Of a DNA stretch of 64,000 bases, positions 33,519 through 42,560 are shown piece after piece; position 1 is the first letter of the stretch; every line of letters begins with the position of its first letter. Both the position numbers and the translations under genes were made by a program. A model generated the notes under the pieces. The model ran no database searches. It worked only from the letters and a program-made list of their open reading frames with translations, and was not told the DNA's origin. Origin of the DNA: CAXRDE01 sp964229355 (lineage in GTDB: Bacteria > Cyanobacteriota > Sericytochromatia > UBA7694); NCBI GenBank assembly GCA_964229355.1, contig CAXRDE010000025.1:62001-126000 (forward strand), read 5' to 3'.

Positions 33519-34730
33519 ATGAAAAAATGGTCTTCATTACTGGTGGGAATGGCCTTAAGTGCTTTTGCCCTGCCCGCCACAGCCCTCGATATGCAAGGGG
33601 TGATGCAGCCCTTTCAGGAATTGACCCGCCACAGCACCCAACAGTACACCCTGGCCATTATGCCCTTACACGCCAATGGTGCCAACAATGCGGAGCGCAG
33701 CGCCGTGGACGCCTATTTAGAAGGGGCCCTGCTGCAGGGCTTTACAGAGCTGCCCGCTTTTCAGGTGCTTGAGCGAGAGCAAATTGCCCAGGTGCTCAAA
33801 GAGCAAGGTTTTTCTCAGAGTGCCTATGTCTCTCCTGAGGCAGCCGTCTCCGTGGGGCAAATGCTGGGGGCCCGCCTGATTATTACCGGCCATTACCTGA
33901 TGTTGCCCCAGCAGGTGCAATTGCATTTGCGTCTGGTGGACGCGGAAAGTGGCCGCATTTTAAAGGTGATTCAAGAAAATCTGCCCAAAGACGAAAGTCT
34001 CTACGCCCTCAGCGGTGAACTCACCCCTGAGCAACGGCAGGCACAAGAGCAAAAGGCCTTTCAAGACAATGTACTCAACACCACGCTGAACGTTACGGGT
34101 GCGCTGGCCAAAGCGTATTTAGACAACCAATTCCCCCGCACGGGGCCTCCCGTGTCTCCTCAGCCGCCCTCGCAAGTTTTTGCCCCCGCCCCTCCCATGA
34201 GACCTTCACCCCAGGGGCCTCAGGCGTTGTATTTTGAAGACTTTTCGAGCTTTGTACCCGGCACCCGGTTGCCCCAGTGGGGCCTGGGTATGGTGGTGCG
34301 TCAGAGCCAGCGCCACCCCATGCATGTGTTAACCACCGAAGACCCTGCCAGCCAGGCCTGGGAGCATTCCCTGAACTTGCCTGCGGATTTTGTGCTGGAA
34401 CTTCACGCTTTTGATCAAAGCGCCGGTTCGCTTTCCATGAGTCCTTTGACCCTGAAGTTATGGTCTCCCGATCGCAGCCGTGAAATTGTAGTGCGCAAGC
34501 AGGGCCATGCCTTGAGTGTGGGCGCTTTGCCCGCAGCCCCCGCACCCTGGCAGGCCAACGCCTGGAACGTCATCGCCCTCAAAAAAGAGGGACTGACCCT
34601 GACGTGTCTGGTCAATGGGCAGGAGGTCTTTCGCCAGTCCCTGAGTGGGCCCTATTGGCAGGGTCTACGGGTTGAGTCTCCGGCCATGAGCCGCTGGGCC
34701 TTTACCCGCCTGGGGATTTACCGGCCCTGA
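33519..34730 (+). CDS. CsgG/FlgO-like domain protein with C-terminal lectin-like domain
   Basis: A 403-residue secreted protein with signal peptide MKKWSSLLVGMALSAFALPATA. Residues about 40-160 resemble the CsgG/FlgO/LpoB-type fold (LAIMPL..., EGALLQGFTELPAFQVLEREQIAQVLKEQGF, VGQMLGARLIITGHYL, LVDAESGRIL), used in envelope assembly proteins. A Pro-rich linker (PVSPQPPSQVFAPAPPMRPSP) joins it to a domain of about 165 residues (ALYFEDFSSFVPGT...WNVIALKKEGLTLTCLVNGQEVF) like concanavalin/DUF1080-type folds that bind sugars. It starts 4 bp after the MBL lipoprotein, so the two form one unit. Function is unknown; the domain pairing is unusual. Confidence 0.8.
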   Translation: MKKWSSLLVGMALSAFALPATALDMQGVMQPFQELTRHSTQQYTLAIMPLHANGANNAERSAVDAYLEGALLQGFTELPAFQVLEREQIAQVLKEQGFSQSAYVSPEAAVSVGQMLGARLIITGHYLMLPQQVQLHLRLVDAESGRILKVIQENLPKDESLYALSGELTPEQRQAQEQKAFQDNVLNTTLNVTGALAKAYLDNQFPRTGPPVSPQPPSQVFAPAPPMRPSPQGPQALYFEDFSSFVPGTRLPQWGLGMVVRQSQRHPMHVLTTEDPASQAWEHSLNLPADFVLELHAFDQSAGSLSMSPLTLKLWSPDRSREIVVRKQGHALSVGALPAAPAPWQANAWNVIALKKEGLTLTCLVNGQEVFRQSLSGPYWQGLRVESPAMSRWAFTRLGIYRP

Positions 34731-34755
34731 GCTAAGATGCTCTCCCATAAAAGAG

Positions 34756-34764
34756 TGTTACAAT
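34756..34764 (+). promoter_or_regulatory. Extended -10 element before the PH-domain gene
   Basis: TGT followed by TACAAT (34759-34764); an AAGGAG Shine-Dalgarno is at 34797-34802, 6 bp before the ATG at 34809. Confidence 0.55.
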
Positions 34765-34808
34765 ACCGTTGCACAAATTTGTAGAAAAGCGTAAACAAGG
34801 AGCTTTAT

Positions 34809-35420
34809 ATGTTTGGAAAAATGGCCGCCGATGCCTTAGGCATTAGCGATATCGGAAAGATCATTAGCCCGGCAGATTATGACAAGGTCGATGCCGACGA
34901 TTACATTATGCATGAAGAGAACGAAAAAATCTTCTTTGTGATCAAGTCCAAGGCCGACGAATATTGCTTCACCAATTTGGGCCTGATTCATTTAGATGGC
35001 TCCAGCGCCCTGAGCAAAAAGCGTATGTTGCGCCGCAAGACCTTTGCCCATGATCCCATTTCTGAGGTGTTTTTGGAGACCGCAGGCACCGTGGATCTGG
35101 ACGTGGAAATTAAATTTAACATGGGTGACAGCAAGTACTCGATTGATGTGACCAAAAAGCAAATTGAGCAACTCAAAGACCTGTACAAAGCCCTCTTGAG
35201 CATTGCCAGCATTCAAAAAGAAAACCGCCAAATGCACAGCTATGCCCTCAAAAGCTTAGATCTGGCCGCAGAAACCGTCAACCGCAGCCAGAGTGCTGCC
35301 CCTTTAGAAGAGCAGTTTAAGCACCTGAACGAGTACAGCTTTGCCTGGATGAAACAACAGCACGAGACCTTTGTGCGCAAAGACTTTGGTGCCGTCTTCG
35401 AGAAGTTTATTAACAATTAA
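34809..35420 (+). CDS. YvbH-like bacterial PH domain protein
   Basis: A 203-residue cytoplasmic protein with an N-terminal bacterial PH domain (about 25-130: YIMHEENEKIFFVIKSKADEYCFTNLGLIHLDG) and a helical C-terminal region (ALKSLDLAAETVNRSQS...EEQFKHLNEYSFAWMKQQHETF) matching the YvbH-type oligomerisation region. The role of the family is unknown. It has its own extended -10 promoter, a strong Shine-Dalgarno and a strong hairpin downstream, so it is monocistronic. Confidence 0.82.
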   Translation: MFGKMAADALGISDIGKIISPADYDKVDADDYIMHEENEKIFFVIKSKADEYCFTNLGLIHLDGSSALSKKRMLRRKTFAHDPISEVFLETAGTVDLDVEIKFNMGDSKYSIDVTKKQIEQLKDLYKALLSIASIQKENRQMHSYALKSLDLAAETVNRSQSAAPLEEQFKHLNEYSFAWMKQQHETFVRKDFGAVFEKFINN

Positions 35421-35441
35421 CCCGGTTTTTGCCCACAAGAA

Positions 35442-35470
35442 AGCCCCGGTGATCATGTATCACCGGGGCT
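35442..35470. terminator. Strong bidirectional terminator hairpin
   Basis: AGCCCCGGTGAT (35442-35453) and ATCACCGGGGCT (35459-35470) form a perfect 12-bp stem with a 5-nt loop, between the convergent PH-domain and superoxide dismutase genes. Short T-rich tails lie on both sides. Confidence 0.85.
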
Positions 35471-35500
35471 CCTCCTTATTTACGCGCTACGCAGCAGGGT

Positions 35501-36127
35501 TTACGCCGCTGCGGTGGCTTTTTTACTGGCCTGGTAATTGGCTTCTACCTGGCTCCAGTCCACTAAGTTCCAGAAGGTGTCAATCCAGTCAGGACGACGG
35601 TTTTGAAACTTCAGGTAGTAGGCGTGCTCCCAAACGTCTAAGGTCAACAGTGGGATTTGACCCAGAGACAGGGGGCAGATTTGGTCGTGGGTGTTGGTGA
35701 CTTTCAGGGCGTTATCGCTGTCGATCACGAGCCAGGCCCAGCCTGAACCAAACTGGCCAACCGCTTTGTCTTTGAAGGCTGCTTTAAAGGCGTCAAAAGA
35801 ACCAAAGGTGCTGGTAATGGCTTCAGCCACTTCACCGGTGGGTTCGCCGCCGCCGTTGGGGCTCATGCACTTCCAGAAAAAGGCGTGGTTGTAATAACCA
35901 CCACCGTTGTTAATTACCGCAGTACGTTGCGCTTCAGGCACCTGGTCTAAATTGCTCAATAAGTCTTCGATGGATTTTCCTTCAAGACCCGCAGCCTCGA
36001 CCGCCGCATTGAGCTTATCGGTGTAAGCCTGGTGGTGCTTGCCGTGGTGAATGCGCAGGGTGGCCTCATCGTAGTGGGGCTCCAACGCGTCGTATGCGTA
36101 GTCCAATTGGGGAAGTTCAAATGCCAT
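35501..36127 (-). CDS. sod: Superoxide dismutase, Fe/Mn family
   Basis: A 208-residue cytoplasmic SOD that dismutates superoxide. Metal ligands are His27 (LRIHHGKHH), His81 (GYYNHAFFW), Asp164 and His168 (TLDVWEHAYYL). Metal preference is not obvious: Gly77 occupies the position where classical Fe enzymes have Gln, while His147 (NTHDQ) occupies the place of the Mn-type Gln, as in mycobacterial-type Fe enzymes. AGAGGT precedes the ATG. It is monocistronic. Confidence 0.95.
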   Translation of the reverse strand: MAFELPQLDYAYDALEPHYDEATLRIHHGKHHQAYTDKLNAAVEAAGLEGKSIEDLLSNLDQVPEAQRTAVINNGGGYYNHAFFWKCMSPNGGGEPTGEVAEAITSTFGSFDAFKAAFKDKAVGQFGSGWAWLVIDSDNALKVTNTHDQICPLSLGQIPLLTLDVWEHAYYLKFQNRRPDWIDTFWNLVDWSQVEANYQASKKATAAA

Positions 36128-36240
36128 AAAGAATATACCTCTTCTTTTTTATGTTGTGATCATTGTAACCCCATGTAAGGGTCGCGTCAGCCTTAAAGTT
36201 GCAATTATGCAACTTTTTTAATAGATTTTTAAGTCGACCC

Positions 36241-37296
36241 CTAAGCCTCGGAGGTGTTTTGATGCAGCGCATCAAGCTGACTTAAGAGGGCTTCTTTCTC
36301 TTCAATGAGGGTTTTAAAGATGGCTTTGAACTTGTGGTAGAAATCGTGGGCCTGGTGCTTAAAGTCTGACTCCCGGGCGTGGTAATCGGCCACCAGTTCT
36401 TCATAGAGCAGGCGAGCCTGCTCCACCTCCTGGGCCCGCGCCTTGCGCTCTTGAATGAGCGATTGCAGTACCGCATGACGGCCTTCGCTCTCTTCGGTTT
36501 TGCCTTCGCGCAGCACCTGCATTTCGCGTTCGCGTTGCAACAGGGTTTTTTCGTAAAGGGCCACCTGTTCCCGCAGGCGCACATTGGCTGCTTCCACGTT
36601 TTCGACGATTTGTGCATAAGAGCGCTCTTGCTGTTGGCGCGCCTGAAACATCAGGCGGGTTTCGCTCAGTTCGTTTTCTAAGTCTTCGACCCGCTGCTGG
36701 CTGGCGGTCAATTCGCTTTTGAGCTGGGCAATGGTGGACTTAACCTGCTTGATTTTGTAAAACACCGAGGCGGGCATGCCGTAAGCCATTTGACGACAAT
36801 ACAGGTCTTTTGAATCCAGGGCCTTTTCAATAATGCGCACCACCCGGTCCTGGTCATAAGCGAAATCAAAATAGTGCGAGAGCAAGATCAGCATGCGGGC
36901 CGCTTTGACCTGAATACGCTCCGAGGAGCCATGCAACAGACGCTCCAGGGTCAGTTCAATGCCCGGCTCTAAATAGGCAATATTACAGTCTAAAACGTCC
37001 AGGGCCAGCAAACTCAGGTCGTCGTCATGGGGGGCCAGCGAGGCCAGCGAAAAGCGCACCGCGCGCTCAGGATCGTTTTCTGAAAAGCGATGAATGACCT
37101 TCAGTCGGGTTCGGGACTCGGGGTCCATCAGCTCTGCATAAGCCCTGGGGTTTTTAAACACCTTATCGAGGGCGTATTGAGAAATATCTTCGTTGGGATC
37201 GCCAATACTTTCCAGCAGTTGGGCAATGCTCAGGCGATCCCCCGTGCGGGCTAAAAAGTCCTGGCTCCGCAAACGGATTTTGTCTCCCGGTTTCAT
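36241..37296 (-). CDS. HEAT-like and coiled-coil protein of unknown function
   Basis: A 351-residue soluble protein. Residues about 20-175 are helical repeats resembling HEAT/ARM units (ISQYALDKVFKNPRAYAEL, AVRFSLASLAPHDDDLSLLALDVL, RIQVKAARMLILLSHYF). Residues about 180-345 form a long charged coiled coil (KSELTASQQRVEDLENELSE, LREQVALYEKTLLQREREM). No enzymatic motif is seen. It overlaps the upstream NHL/HEAT gene by 4 bp (ATGA), so both proteins are made together; both contain HEAT-like units, which suggests one complex. I do not recognise a family. Confidence 0.72.
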   Translation of the reverse strand: MKPGDKIRLRSQDFLARTGDRLSIAQLLESIGDPNEDISQYALDKVFKNPRAYAELMDPESRTRLKVIHRFSENDPERAVRFSLASLAPHDDDLSLLALDVLDCNIAYLEPGIELTLERLLHGSSERIQVKAARMLILLSHYFDFAYDQDRVVRIIEKALDSKDLYCRQMAYGMPASVFYKIKQVKSTIAQLKSELTASQQRVEDLENELSETRLMFQARQQQERSYAQIVENVEAANVRLREQVALYEKTLLQREREMQVLREGKTEESEGRHAVLQSLIQERKARAQEVEQARLLYEELVADYHARESDFKHQAHDFYHKFKAIFKTLIEEKEALLSQLDALHQNTSEA

Positions 37297-39119
37297 GGAC
37301 TTTCTCGCAAGGCCTCTACCAGGGGATCTACCAGGGAAGCAAAGCCCGCTTCACGCACCTTCATCAGCTGGGCAAAGGCGGCCTCCACCACGTCTTCTTC
37401 GGGGGCTGAGATATAGGGCACCATCAGGGGCACCACATGGCCATAAAGCTGAAAGCGCTTGCCCATAAAACTGAGAATTTCTAAGCGGTACTTTTTGAGC
37501 AGACGATTGCTTTCCGGGGCCAGCTCCAGCAAGCCCAGCCAAAACAGGGCTTCTTGCTCCCGGTGCAGGGTGTCGCCTAAGCGTTGAATCACCAGCGAGC
37601 GTACCGCCACATCGGAATGGCTGAGCATGGCCTGCAATAAGGGACGTGCCTGCATCAACGGGGCAGTGTCGGCGTTGCCTTCGCTGCTCACCGGGTGGCT
37701 TAATACGTCCATCAATTCTTTTACGCAGGCCAGTTGCTGGGCCTGCTGTCCCTGGTGTAATACATCTAAAATATACTGCTGGGCAATGCCCGGCAAAGCG
37801 GGGGTGGGGGCTTCGACTTTAGCGGGGCCAAGATAACGCTTCACGAGCGCATGTACTCCTTTTTTTAACTCTCGCACCACGGGTTCCTGGGGCAAATACG
37901 GTAAAAAGGCCAGACGGGCCAGGTGCAATAAAGGGCCGTTGCCGGGCATATTGAAGCGACACACGCGCCAGTGGCCGGTGTCGCTGATCAAGACCTGGCC
38001 GTAGGCATTTTGGGCCAGGCCATAGGGTTGCTCCAGGCCTTCAGGCACCATGGCGGCCAGCCGCAAACCCTGTTCATCGTGCAAATACAGCGCGTTATGG
38101 TGAGCGTCTAACAACAGAACCTGCTGGTTAGGCAACACTTGAATGCCGCGCCATTTCGGGTGCGGCCAGGCCGGAAAATTTAAGGTTTGGGTGCTTAAGT
38201 GCAGGGCTTTCAGGTTCAGGCGTTGCAGATGCAGGCCTTCTGCCCACATCAGTTCCTGTTTGGGACTGATGCATAGCCCCAGGCCCTCCTGGGCCTGACG
38301 GCTGAGCAAGTAAGGGGTGGGATAATGCTGACGCCCTTGCCACCAGCGGCTAAAGGGCCGCTCTTCGTCGCCCTGTTGGTAGGGGAGCCACTGCAGTTGA
38401 CCTTCCCAATCCGTGAGCAGAGCGCTCTCTTGAAGTGCCCCATGAAAACGCAAAAGACCGGTGCCCTGGGGCAGTTTGACGGTCAGGTAGACCCGCCCGT
38501 CGTGGTGGGCAATGCCACCCAGAGGAGGAACCGGCAGTTTAAAGGTGTTCAGCTCGCGGTAACGATTGAGCTGTCGCAACAGGCCATTGCCCTGATCCAC
38601 AATCCATAAGCTTTGGTCCAGGCCCGAGGCCAAACCTGTGGGCCGGTGCAAGCCTGTACGCGGACCCAGCCAGGTTTTGACGCGTCCTCCGGGAGAAATG
38701 CGACGAATGCAGTGATTGAGGGTGTCAGCCACAAACACAAAGCCCTGTCGGTTGACGGCCAGACCGGTGGGCTGGTTAAACAGGGCCCGACGGCCCGCCC
38801 CATCTTTATAACCCCGACGCCAGACGGGTACGGCCAGGCTCTGAGGCCCCCCTTGCCGTAACGAAAGGCCGGGGCGCAACGAGGAACGCTGAAGCAACAC
38901 ATCGGTACGTCCGGCCAGGGTGTGGGCTTGCGGTAACTGACTGGGCGCGTTTTCTACCAAAAATGCAGGCAAAAACTGACCGGCCCCCGGAGCCAGCACA
39001 TGGGGCGCATAAGACTGCGTGTGCTGCGCATGGGGTAACGCAAAGAGATTGACTTCAGGCCGACGTTGCTGGGGTGCACGGCTTCTTAAGCGGCCATATA
39101 AAGGTAGATTTCTGGGCAT
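37293..39119 (-). CDS. NHL-repeat beta-propeller protein with C-terminal HEAT-like region
   Basis: A protein of about 608 residues starting at the ATG at 39119 (an in-frame GTG lies 8 codons upstream). After a basic N-terminus of about 100 residues, NHL-type propeller repeats follow (FNQPTGLAVNRQGFVFVADTLNHCIRRISP, LHRPTGLASGLDQSLWIVDQGNGLLRQ, LEQPYGLAQNAYGQVLISDTGHWRVC). Residues about 440-605 are helical HEAT-like repeats (LLQAMLSHSDVAVRSLVIQRLGDTL, VEAAFAQLMKVREAGFASLVDPL). No signal peptide is visible. It is coupled to the coiled-coil gene by an ATGA overlap. Function unknown; NHL plus HEAT suggests a protein-binding scaffold. Confidence 0.78.
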   Translation of the reverse strand: MPRNLPLYGRLRSRAPQQRRPEVNLFALPHAQHTQSYAPHVLAPGAGQFLPAFLVENAPSQLPQAHTLAGRTDVLLQRSSLRPGLSLRQGGPQSLAVPVWRRGYKDGAGRRALFNQPTGLAVNRQGFVFVADTLNHCIRRISPGGRVKTWLGPRTGLHRPTGLASGLDQSLWIVDQGNGLLRQLNRYRELNTFKLPVPPLGGIAHHDGRVYLTVKLPQGTGLLRFHGALQESALLTDWEGQLQWLPYQQGDEERPFSRWWQGRQHYPTPYLLSRQAQEGLGLCISPKQELMWAEGLHLQRLNLKALHLSTQTLNFPAWPHPKWRGIQVLPNQQVLLLDAHHNALYLHDEQGLRLAAMVPEGLEQPYGLAQNAYGQVLISDTGHWRVCRFNMPGNGPLLHLARLAFLPYLPQEPVVRELKKGVHALVKRYLGPAKVEAPTPALPGIAQQYILDVLHQGQQAQQLACVKELMDVLSHPVSSEGNADTAPLMQARPLLQAMLSHSDVAVRSLVIQRLGDTLHREQEALFWLGLLELAPESNRLLKKYRLEILSFMGKRFQLYGHVVPLMVPYISAPEEDVVEAAFAQLMKVREAGFASLVDPLVEALRESP

Positions 39120-39180
39120 ATTTTTTTCTCTTGTGTTTTGCACTTAATCTGTCTGAAAGAAATGCACTCTTAAAGATGTT

Positions 39181-40500
39181 TTAATAAACAGCAGCAGGAC
39201 GAATGCGCCAGATGCGACCTTTCATGCTGTCCACCACCAGCAGGTGACCGGCAGGGGTTTCTGCCAGACCCATGGGTCTATACTCAGCATCGCCAGAGGC
39301 CTTTCGGGTTTCAGAACCCGCAAATCCGTCCGCAAACACAGACCAGTCCCCGGCTTTGGTAAAAATCACCTGAAAACCTTCTTGCGGAAGGGGAGCACGA
39401 TTCCAGGAACCATGAAAGGCAATAAAAGCCCCCTGACGGTAAGCTTCGGCAAAGGCGTTGCCCCGGTAAAACAGCAGGTCATTGGGAGCAAAGTGGGCAG
39501 GAAAGGCAATGTCAGGCATTTTTACAGTATCACAGCGGCCCACGGTTTTGCCGTCTCCGCCGTACTCGGGTGCCAGCACCTTTTTTTGCAAAGCGGGATC
39601 GTAATAGCAGTAAGGCCAGCCCAGATCCTCACCCTGTTGAAGCCCCACATATTCTTCGGCAGGCTTGGTGGCGTTATCCTGGTCGCTGAACAATTCTGGA
39701 AACATCGTGTTCAACTGGTCACGGCCGTGTTGCAAGAGATAGAGCTTCTGATCCTGCGGGTTCCAGTCCAGGGCCACGGCGTTGCGAATGCCCGTGGCGT
39801 AGCGTAGGCCTTCAGATTTACGCTGGTTGAGACGGTTGGTGTCAAAGCGGTAAACCCCCCCGAATTCATTCAATAAAGGACAGGGATCTTGACCCGGAGA
39901 CCCTTTGCGGCGGTCATTGGTTTGACAGGCATTCGACGGTGCACCCACGTTCACAAACAAATGGCCTTTGCCGTCCAGGGCCAGGGAGCGAGCGTCATGA
40001 GCCCCGGCGGTACCCAAATCGCTGACCAGCACTTTTGGGGGGGCTGTGGGCACCAGCTTGTCGTCGAGTTGCGTTTTAAGAACCTGTTCGCGGCTGCTGG
40101 TGTAGAGATAGGGTTCCTCAATGGCAATACCTGTGCCACAGTCGGTGCCGCCAAAATATTCAATCGTCTCGGCCACACCGTCCTGGTTGCTGTCCCGCAG
40201 GGCCACGTTGCAGTGCCCTTGCTCAGGACTGCGCAGGCGCACGTACACGTCTCCATTGGGGCGTACGGCGATGTGGCGCGCACGGCCGACCCCTTCGGCA
40301 AACACCGTGGCCTCGAAGCCTTCGGGCAATTGCAGGCCACTGGAACTGGCTGTGTTTGCCGCTGAAGCGGAAGCCGGTGAAGTGGCTGCGGTAGGCGGTT
40401 CGGTGCTAGAGACTGCCTCGCCCTGAGTTTGAGGTTGACAGGCCCACAAAAGACTGGCGAGCACAGCGAGAGATAGGTGTTGCGACGTTGGCAATGACAT
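39181..40500 (-). CDS. PQQ-type sugar (sorbosone-like) dehydrogenase lipoprotein
   Basis: A 439-residue lipoprotein (lipobox LLWAC, Cys21) with a Ser/Ala/Thr linker to residue 55 and a six-bladed propeller of the soluble glucose/sorbosone dehydrogenase family. Typical segments are LPEGFEATVFAEGVGRARHIAV, DGKGHLFVNVGAPSNACQ, GIRNAVALDWNPQ, EDLGWPYCYYD, FIAFHGSWNRAP and YRPMGLAETPAGHLLVVDSMKGRIWRI. Such proteins oxidise sugars or aldehydes with PQQ in the periplasm, though many family members have no proven activity. AGGAG precedes the ATG. Confidence 0.9.
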   Translation of the reverse strand: MSLPTSQHLSLAVLASLLWACQPQTQGEAVSSTEPPTAATSPASASAANTASSSGLQLPEGFEATVFAEGVGRARHIAVRPNGDVYVRLRSPEQGHCNVALRDSNQDGVAETIEYFGGTDCGTGIAIEEPYLYTSSREQVLKTQLDDKLVPTAPPKVLVSDLGTAGAHDARSLALDGKGHLFVNVGAPSNACQTNDRRKGSPGQDPCPLLNEFGGVYRFDTNRLNQRKSEGLRYATGIRNAVALDWNPQDQKLYLLQHGRDQLNTMFPELFSDQDNATKPAEEYVGLQQGEDLGWPYCYYDPALQKKVLAPEYGGDGKTVGRCDTVKMPDIAFPAHFAPNDLLFYRGNAFAEAYRQGAFIAFHGSWNRAPLPQEGFQVIFTKAGDWSVFADGFAGSETRKASGDAEYRPMGLAETPAGHLLVVDSMKGRIWRIRPAAVY

Positions 40501-40553
40501 AAAACACTCCTAAAATTTTTTTTACCATAGCACCAGACCGAGGCCCATGCATG

Positions 40554-40577
40554 AAAAAAAGACACCCATGGGGTGCC
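40554..40577 (-). terminator. Intrinsic terminator after the BNR-repeat lipoprotein gene
   Basis: On the minus strand GGCACCC and GGGTGTC pair (one G-T) around a 3-nt loop and are followed by a run of seven T. It separates the lipoprotein gene (40608) from the dehydrogenase gene. Confidence 0.75.
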
Positions 40578-40607
40578 TTTTAATGCGGTATTAATACCCT
40601 TTGTGAA

Positions 40608-42386
40608 TTAGTAGAGGGGTTGGCTATTGCTTTGGTCGTAGCCCTGACCAAATTCACCGTTGAAGTTACCGAAGTTACCGCGCTGGTAGCGGTAGTTGCG
40701 GTCGTACTGACGGTGCATAACCAGTCCCGCGTCGCCCACAATAATGCCGTGGCCGTGCTCTACAATGTCAATGCTGTTGAAGGCATTGGGCAGCGACTGG
40801 GCCTGGAAGTCTGAAGCAGGGCGGATAAACAGACCGTCGGTGGTCATGAGGTTACCGTTGACTTCGGTGTTGACGTCGGTGCTCAGGGGGATATCGACGG
40901 TGTTACCTAAAACCCAGCCCTGTCCGGGGTTCATCATGCCGATGTCGTTATAGGTGACTTGCTCAAAGCGTTTGTCGACATCGCCGCTCAGCTCGATCTC
41001 GGTCCAGATGTCATTGACGGCGTCGTAGCGGAAGATGGCACCGCGCTTGCCGCGCACGCTGCTGAACAGGGGGTCATACTCACCCACGGCCCAGCCCTGA
41101 GAAGAGTTCACCATTTTAATGGAGCGCATGCTGTACTTGCCGGTGGGGCGCTTGAGGTCGATCAGGGCGTTGGTAAAGCGGACCTTTTCCCAGGTTTGCC
41201 CTTGCAATTGGTAAATGCCCGCCCGTTGCAGGCTGCCGGTGTCGCCCACGGCCCACACGTGGTTAGGACCCACCGCAGAGACGTCGTTGAGGGGTTGCTC
41301 AATGCCGGTGGCCATGGCTTGCCAGCCCAGCTGAGGGTTGAGCTGAAGCACCACTGAAGAGCCACCGCTCTCGCCCACAATGTATCCCAGGCCACCCATG
41401 GTGGTGGGGTTGACGACGGTGTTAAAGCCGGTGTTGTAACCGGTACCATAGTTGACGCCGCCGTTGAAGCCACTGTTGTAGCCCATGCTGTTGTTGAGGC
41501 TGCCAGGAGGCAGCATGTCGATGGCTTTAAAAATGCCGTCTACAGGGGGCTTGACCCGCTGCCATTGACCGTTAATGAGGTGCAAAATGAGGTTGTCGCC
41601 CACGGCCCAGCCTTCGGTGGGGGTGACCATGTCTACGCTGTAGATGTTGGCGCCCAGGGTGACAGGGTGCAGCGCGCGGGTCAGGTCGTTCCAGCGGCCG
41701 TTAATAAAGTGCAGCACGGTACCGCCAGCGCCCACGGCCCAGGCTTCGTTGTCGCTGATCAGCTTAACGCCGTAGAGATTGGCCTGGGTGGGGGTTTGGA
41801 ATTGTTGCCAGATGAAGTTGCCCGCCCGCACGTTCACCTGAATGGTTTTGGCCACGCCCCCAATGGAGGCGGTGATTTTGGTGGTGCCTTCGCTCACGGG
41901 GGTGAAAATACCGCTGGAGCTAATGGTGCCGACGGTGGCATTTTCTGAACGCCAGTTGACCTGGGTGTAGTTCACCAGCATCTGGCCGTCATCGAGGGTG
42001 ATTTCTACCGAGAATTGCTCGGTGGTGCCCAGGGGGACGTTGACTTCGTTGGCCTGTGGGACGGCCTGGGTGCTGGCATCGGGGTCAGCAGCGGTGCCTG
42101 CAGCGCTGGCGCTGGGCTTTGGCGTGGGGGTGGTCGCATTGGTGCCTTCGGAGAGCACATCCATATCAAAGCGCATGTCCACCGCTTTTTTGCCGTCGGG
42201 TAGCGTGGGTTGGCGGTTGGTGACAGTGATTTGGGGAAGCGCAGGCTGGCGCACGGTGGGCACGTCGGGCTGCACCACAGGAATAATAGGCGTGTAGTTA
42301 TTATTGAAGCCGCCATTGCCGCAAGCGGTCACTAAACTGAGGCTTCCGATGAGGACTGAGGTAAAGACTTTTTGGCTTGTTTTCAT
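40608..42386 (-). CDS. Lipoprotein with Ig-like (Big_2) domain and BNR/YCF48-like propeller
   Basis: A 592-residue lipoprotein starting at the ATG at 42386 (GGAG upstream; lipobox SLVTAC). A Thr/Pro/Ala linker is followed by a Big_2-type Ig domain (about 115-195: NVPLGTTEQFSVEITLDDGQ, WRSENATVGTISSSGIFTPVSEGTTKITASIGG). The remainder is a propeller with repeats of the form 'WAVG--G-vlh' (DNEAWAVGAGGTVLHFINGRW, PTEGWAVGDNLILHLINGQW, NHVWAVGDTGSLQ, SQGWAVGEYDPLF), like photosystem assembly YCF48/BNR repeats. One blade is expanded with Gly/Asn/Tyr-rich sequence (MGYNSGFNGGVNYGTGYN). Surface location is inferred. A 174-bp AT-rich gap upstream holds a TATATT (minus, 42415-42420) as a possible -10. 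Confidence 0.84.
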   Translation of the reverse strand: MKTSQKVFTSVLIGSLSLVTACGNGGFNNNYTPIIPVVQPDVPTVRQPALPQITVTNRQPTLPDGKKAVDMRFDMDVLSEGTNATTPTPKPSASAAGTAADPDASTQAVPQANEVNVPLGTTEQFSVEITLDDGQMLVNYTQVNWRSENATVGTISSSGIFTPVSEGTTKITASIGGVAKTIQVNVRAGNFIWQQFQTPTQANLYGVKLISDNEAWAVGAGGTVLHFINGRWNDLTRALHPVTLGANIYSVDMVTPTEGWAVGDNLILHLINGQWQRVKPPVDGIFKAIDMLPPGSLNNSMGYNSGFNGGVNYGTGYNTGFNTVVNPTTMGGLGYIVGESGGSSVVLQLNPQLGWQAMATGIEQPLNDVSAVGPNHVWAVGDTGSLQRAGIYQLQGQTWEKVRFTNALIDLKRPTGKYSMRSIKMVNSSQGWAVGEYDPLFSSVRGKRGAIFRYDAVNDIWTEIELSGDVDKRFEQVTYNDIGMMNPGQGWVLGNTVDIPLSTDVNTEVNGNLMTTDGLFIRPASDFQAQSLPNAFNSIDIVEHGHGIIVGDAGLVMHRQYDRNYRYQRGNFGNFNGEFGQGYDQSNSQPLY

Positions 42387-42560
42387 TGCTGTTCTCCACG
42401 CGATTACTACCTTTAATATACTAAAGTTATGGGTAGAATACGAGCTTTTCTTGTGAACCATTACCAAAACTTAAATTGATCTTTAGCCATTCTTTGATTA
42501 ATCGCCGTTTGGTGCGGGTTCCTGCCTTTATTCTAAAGCATTTTTTAAGTTTTTTTGTGC

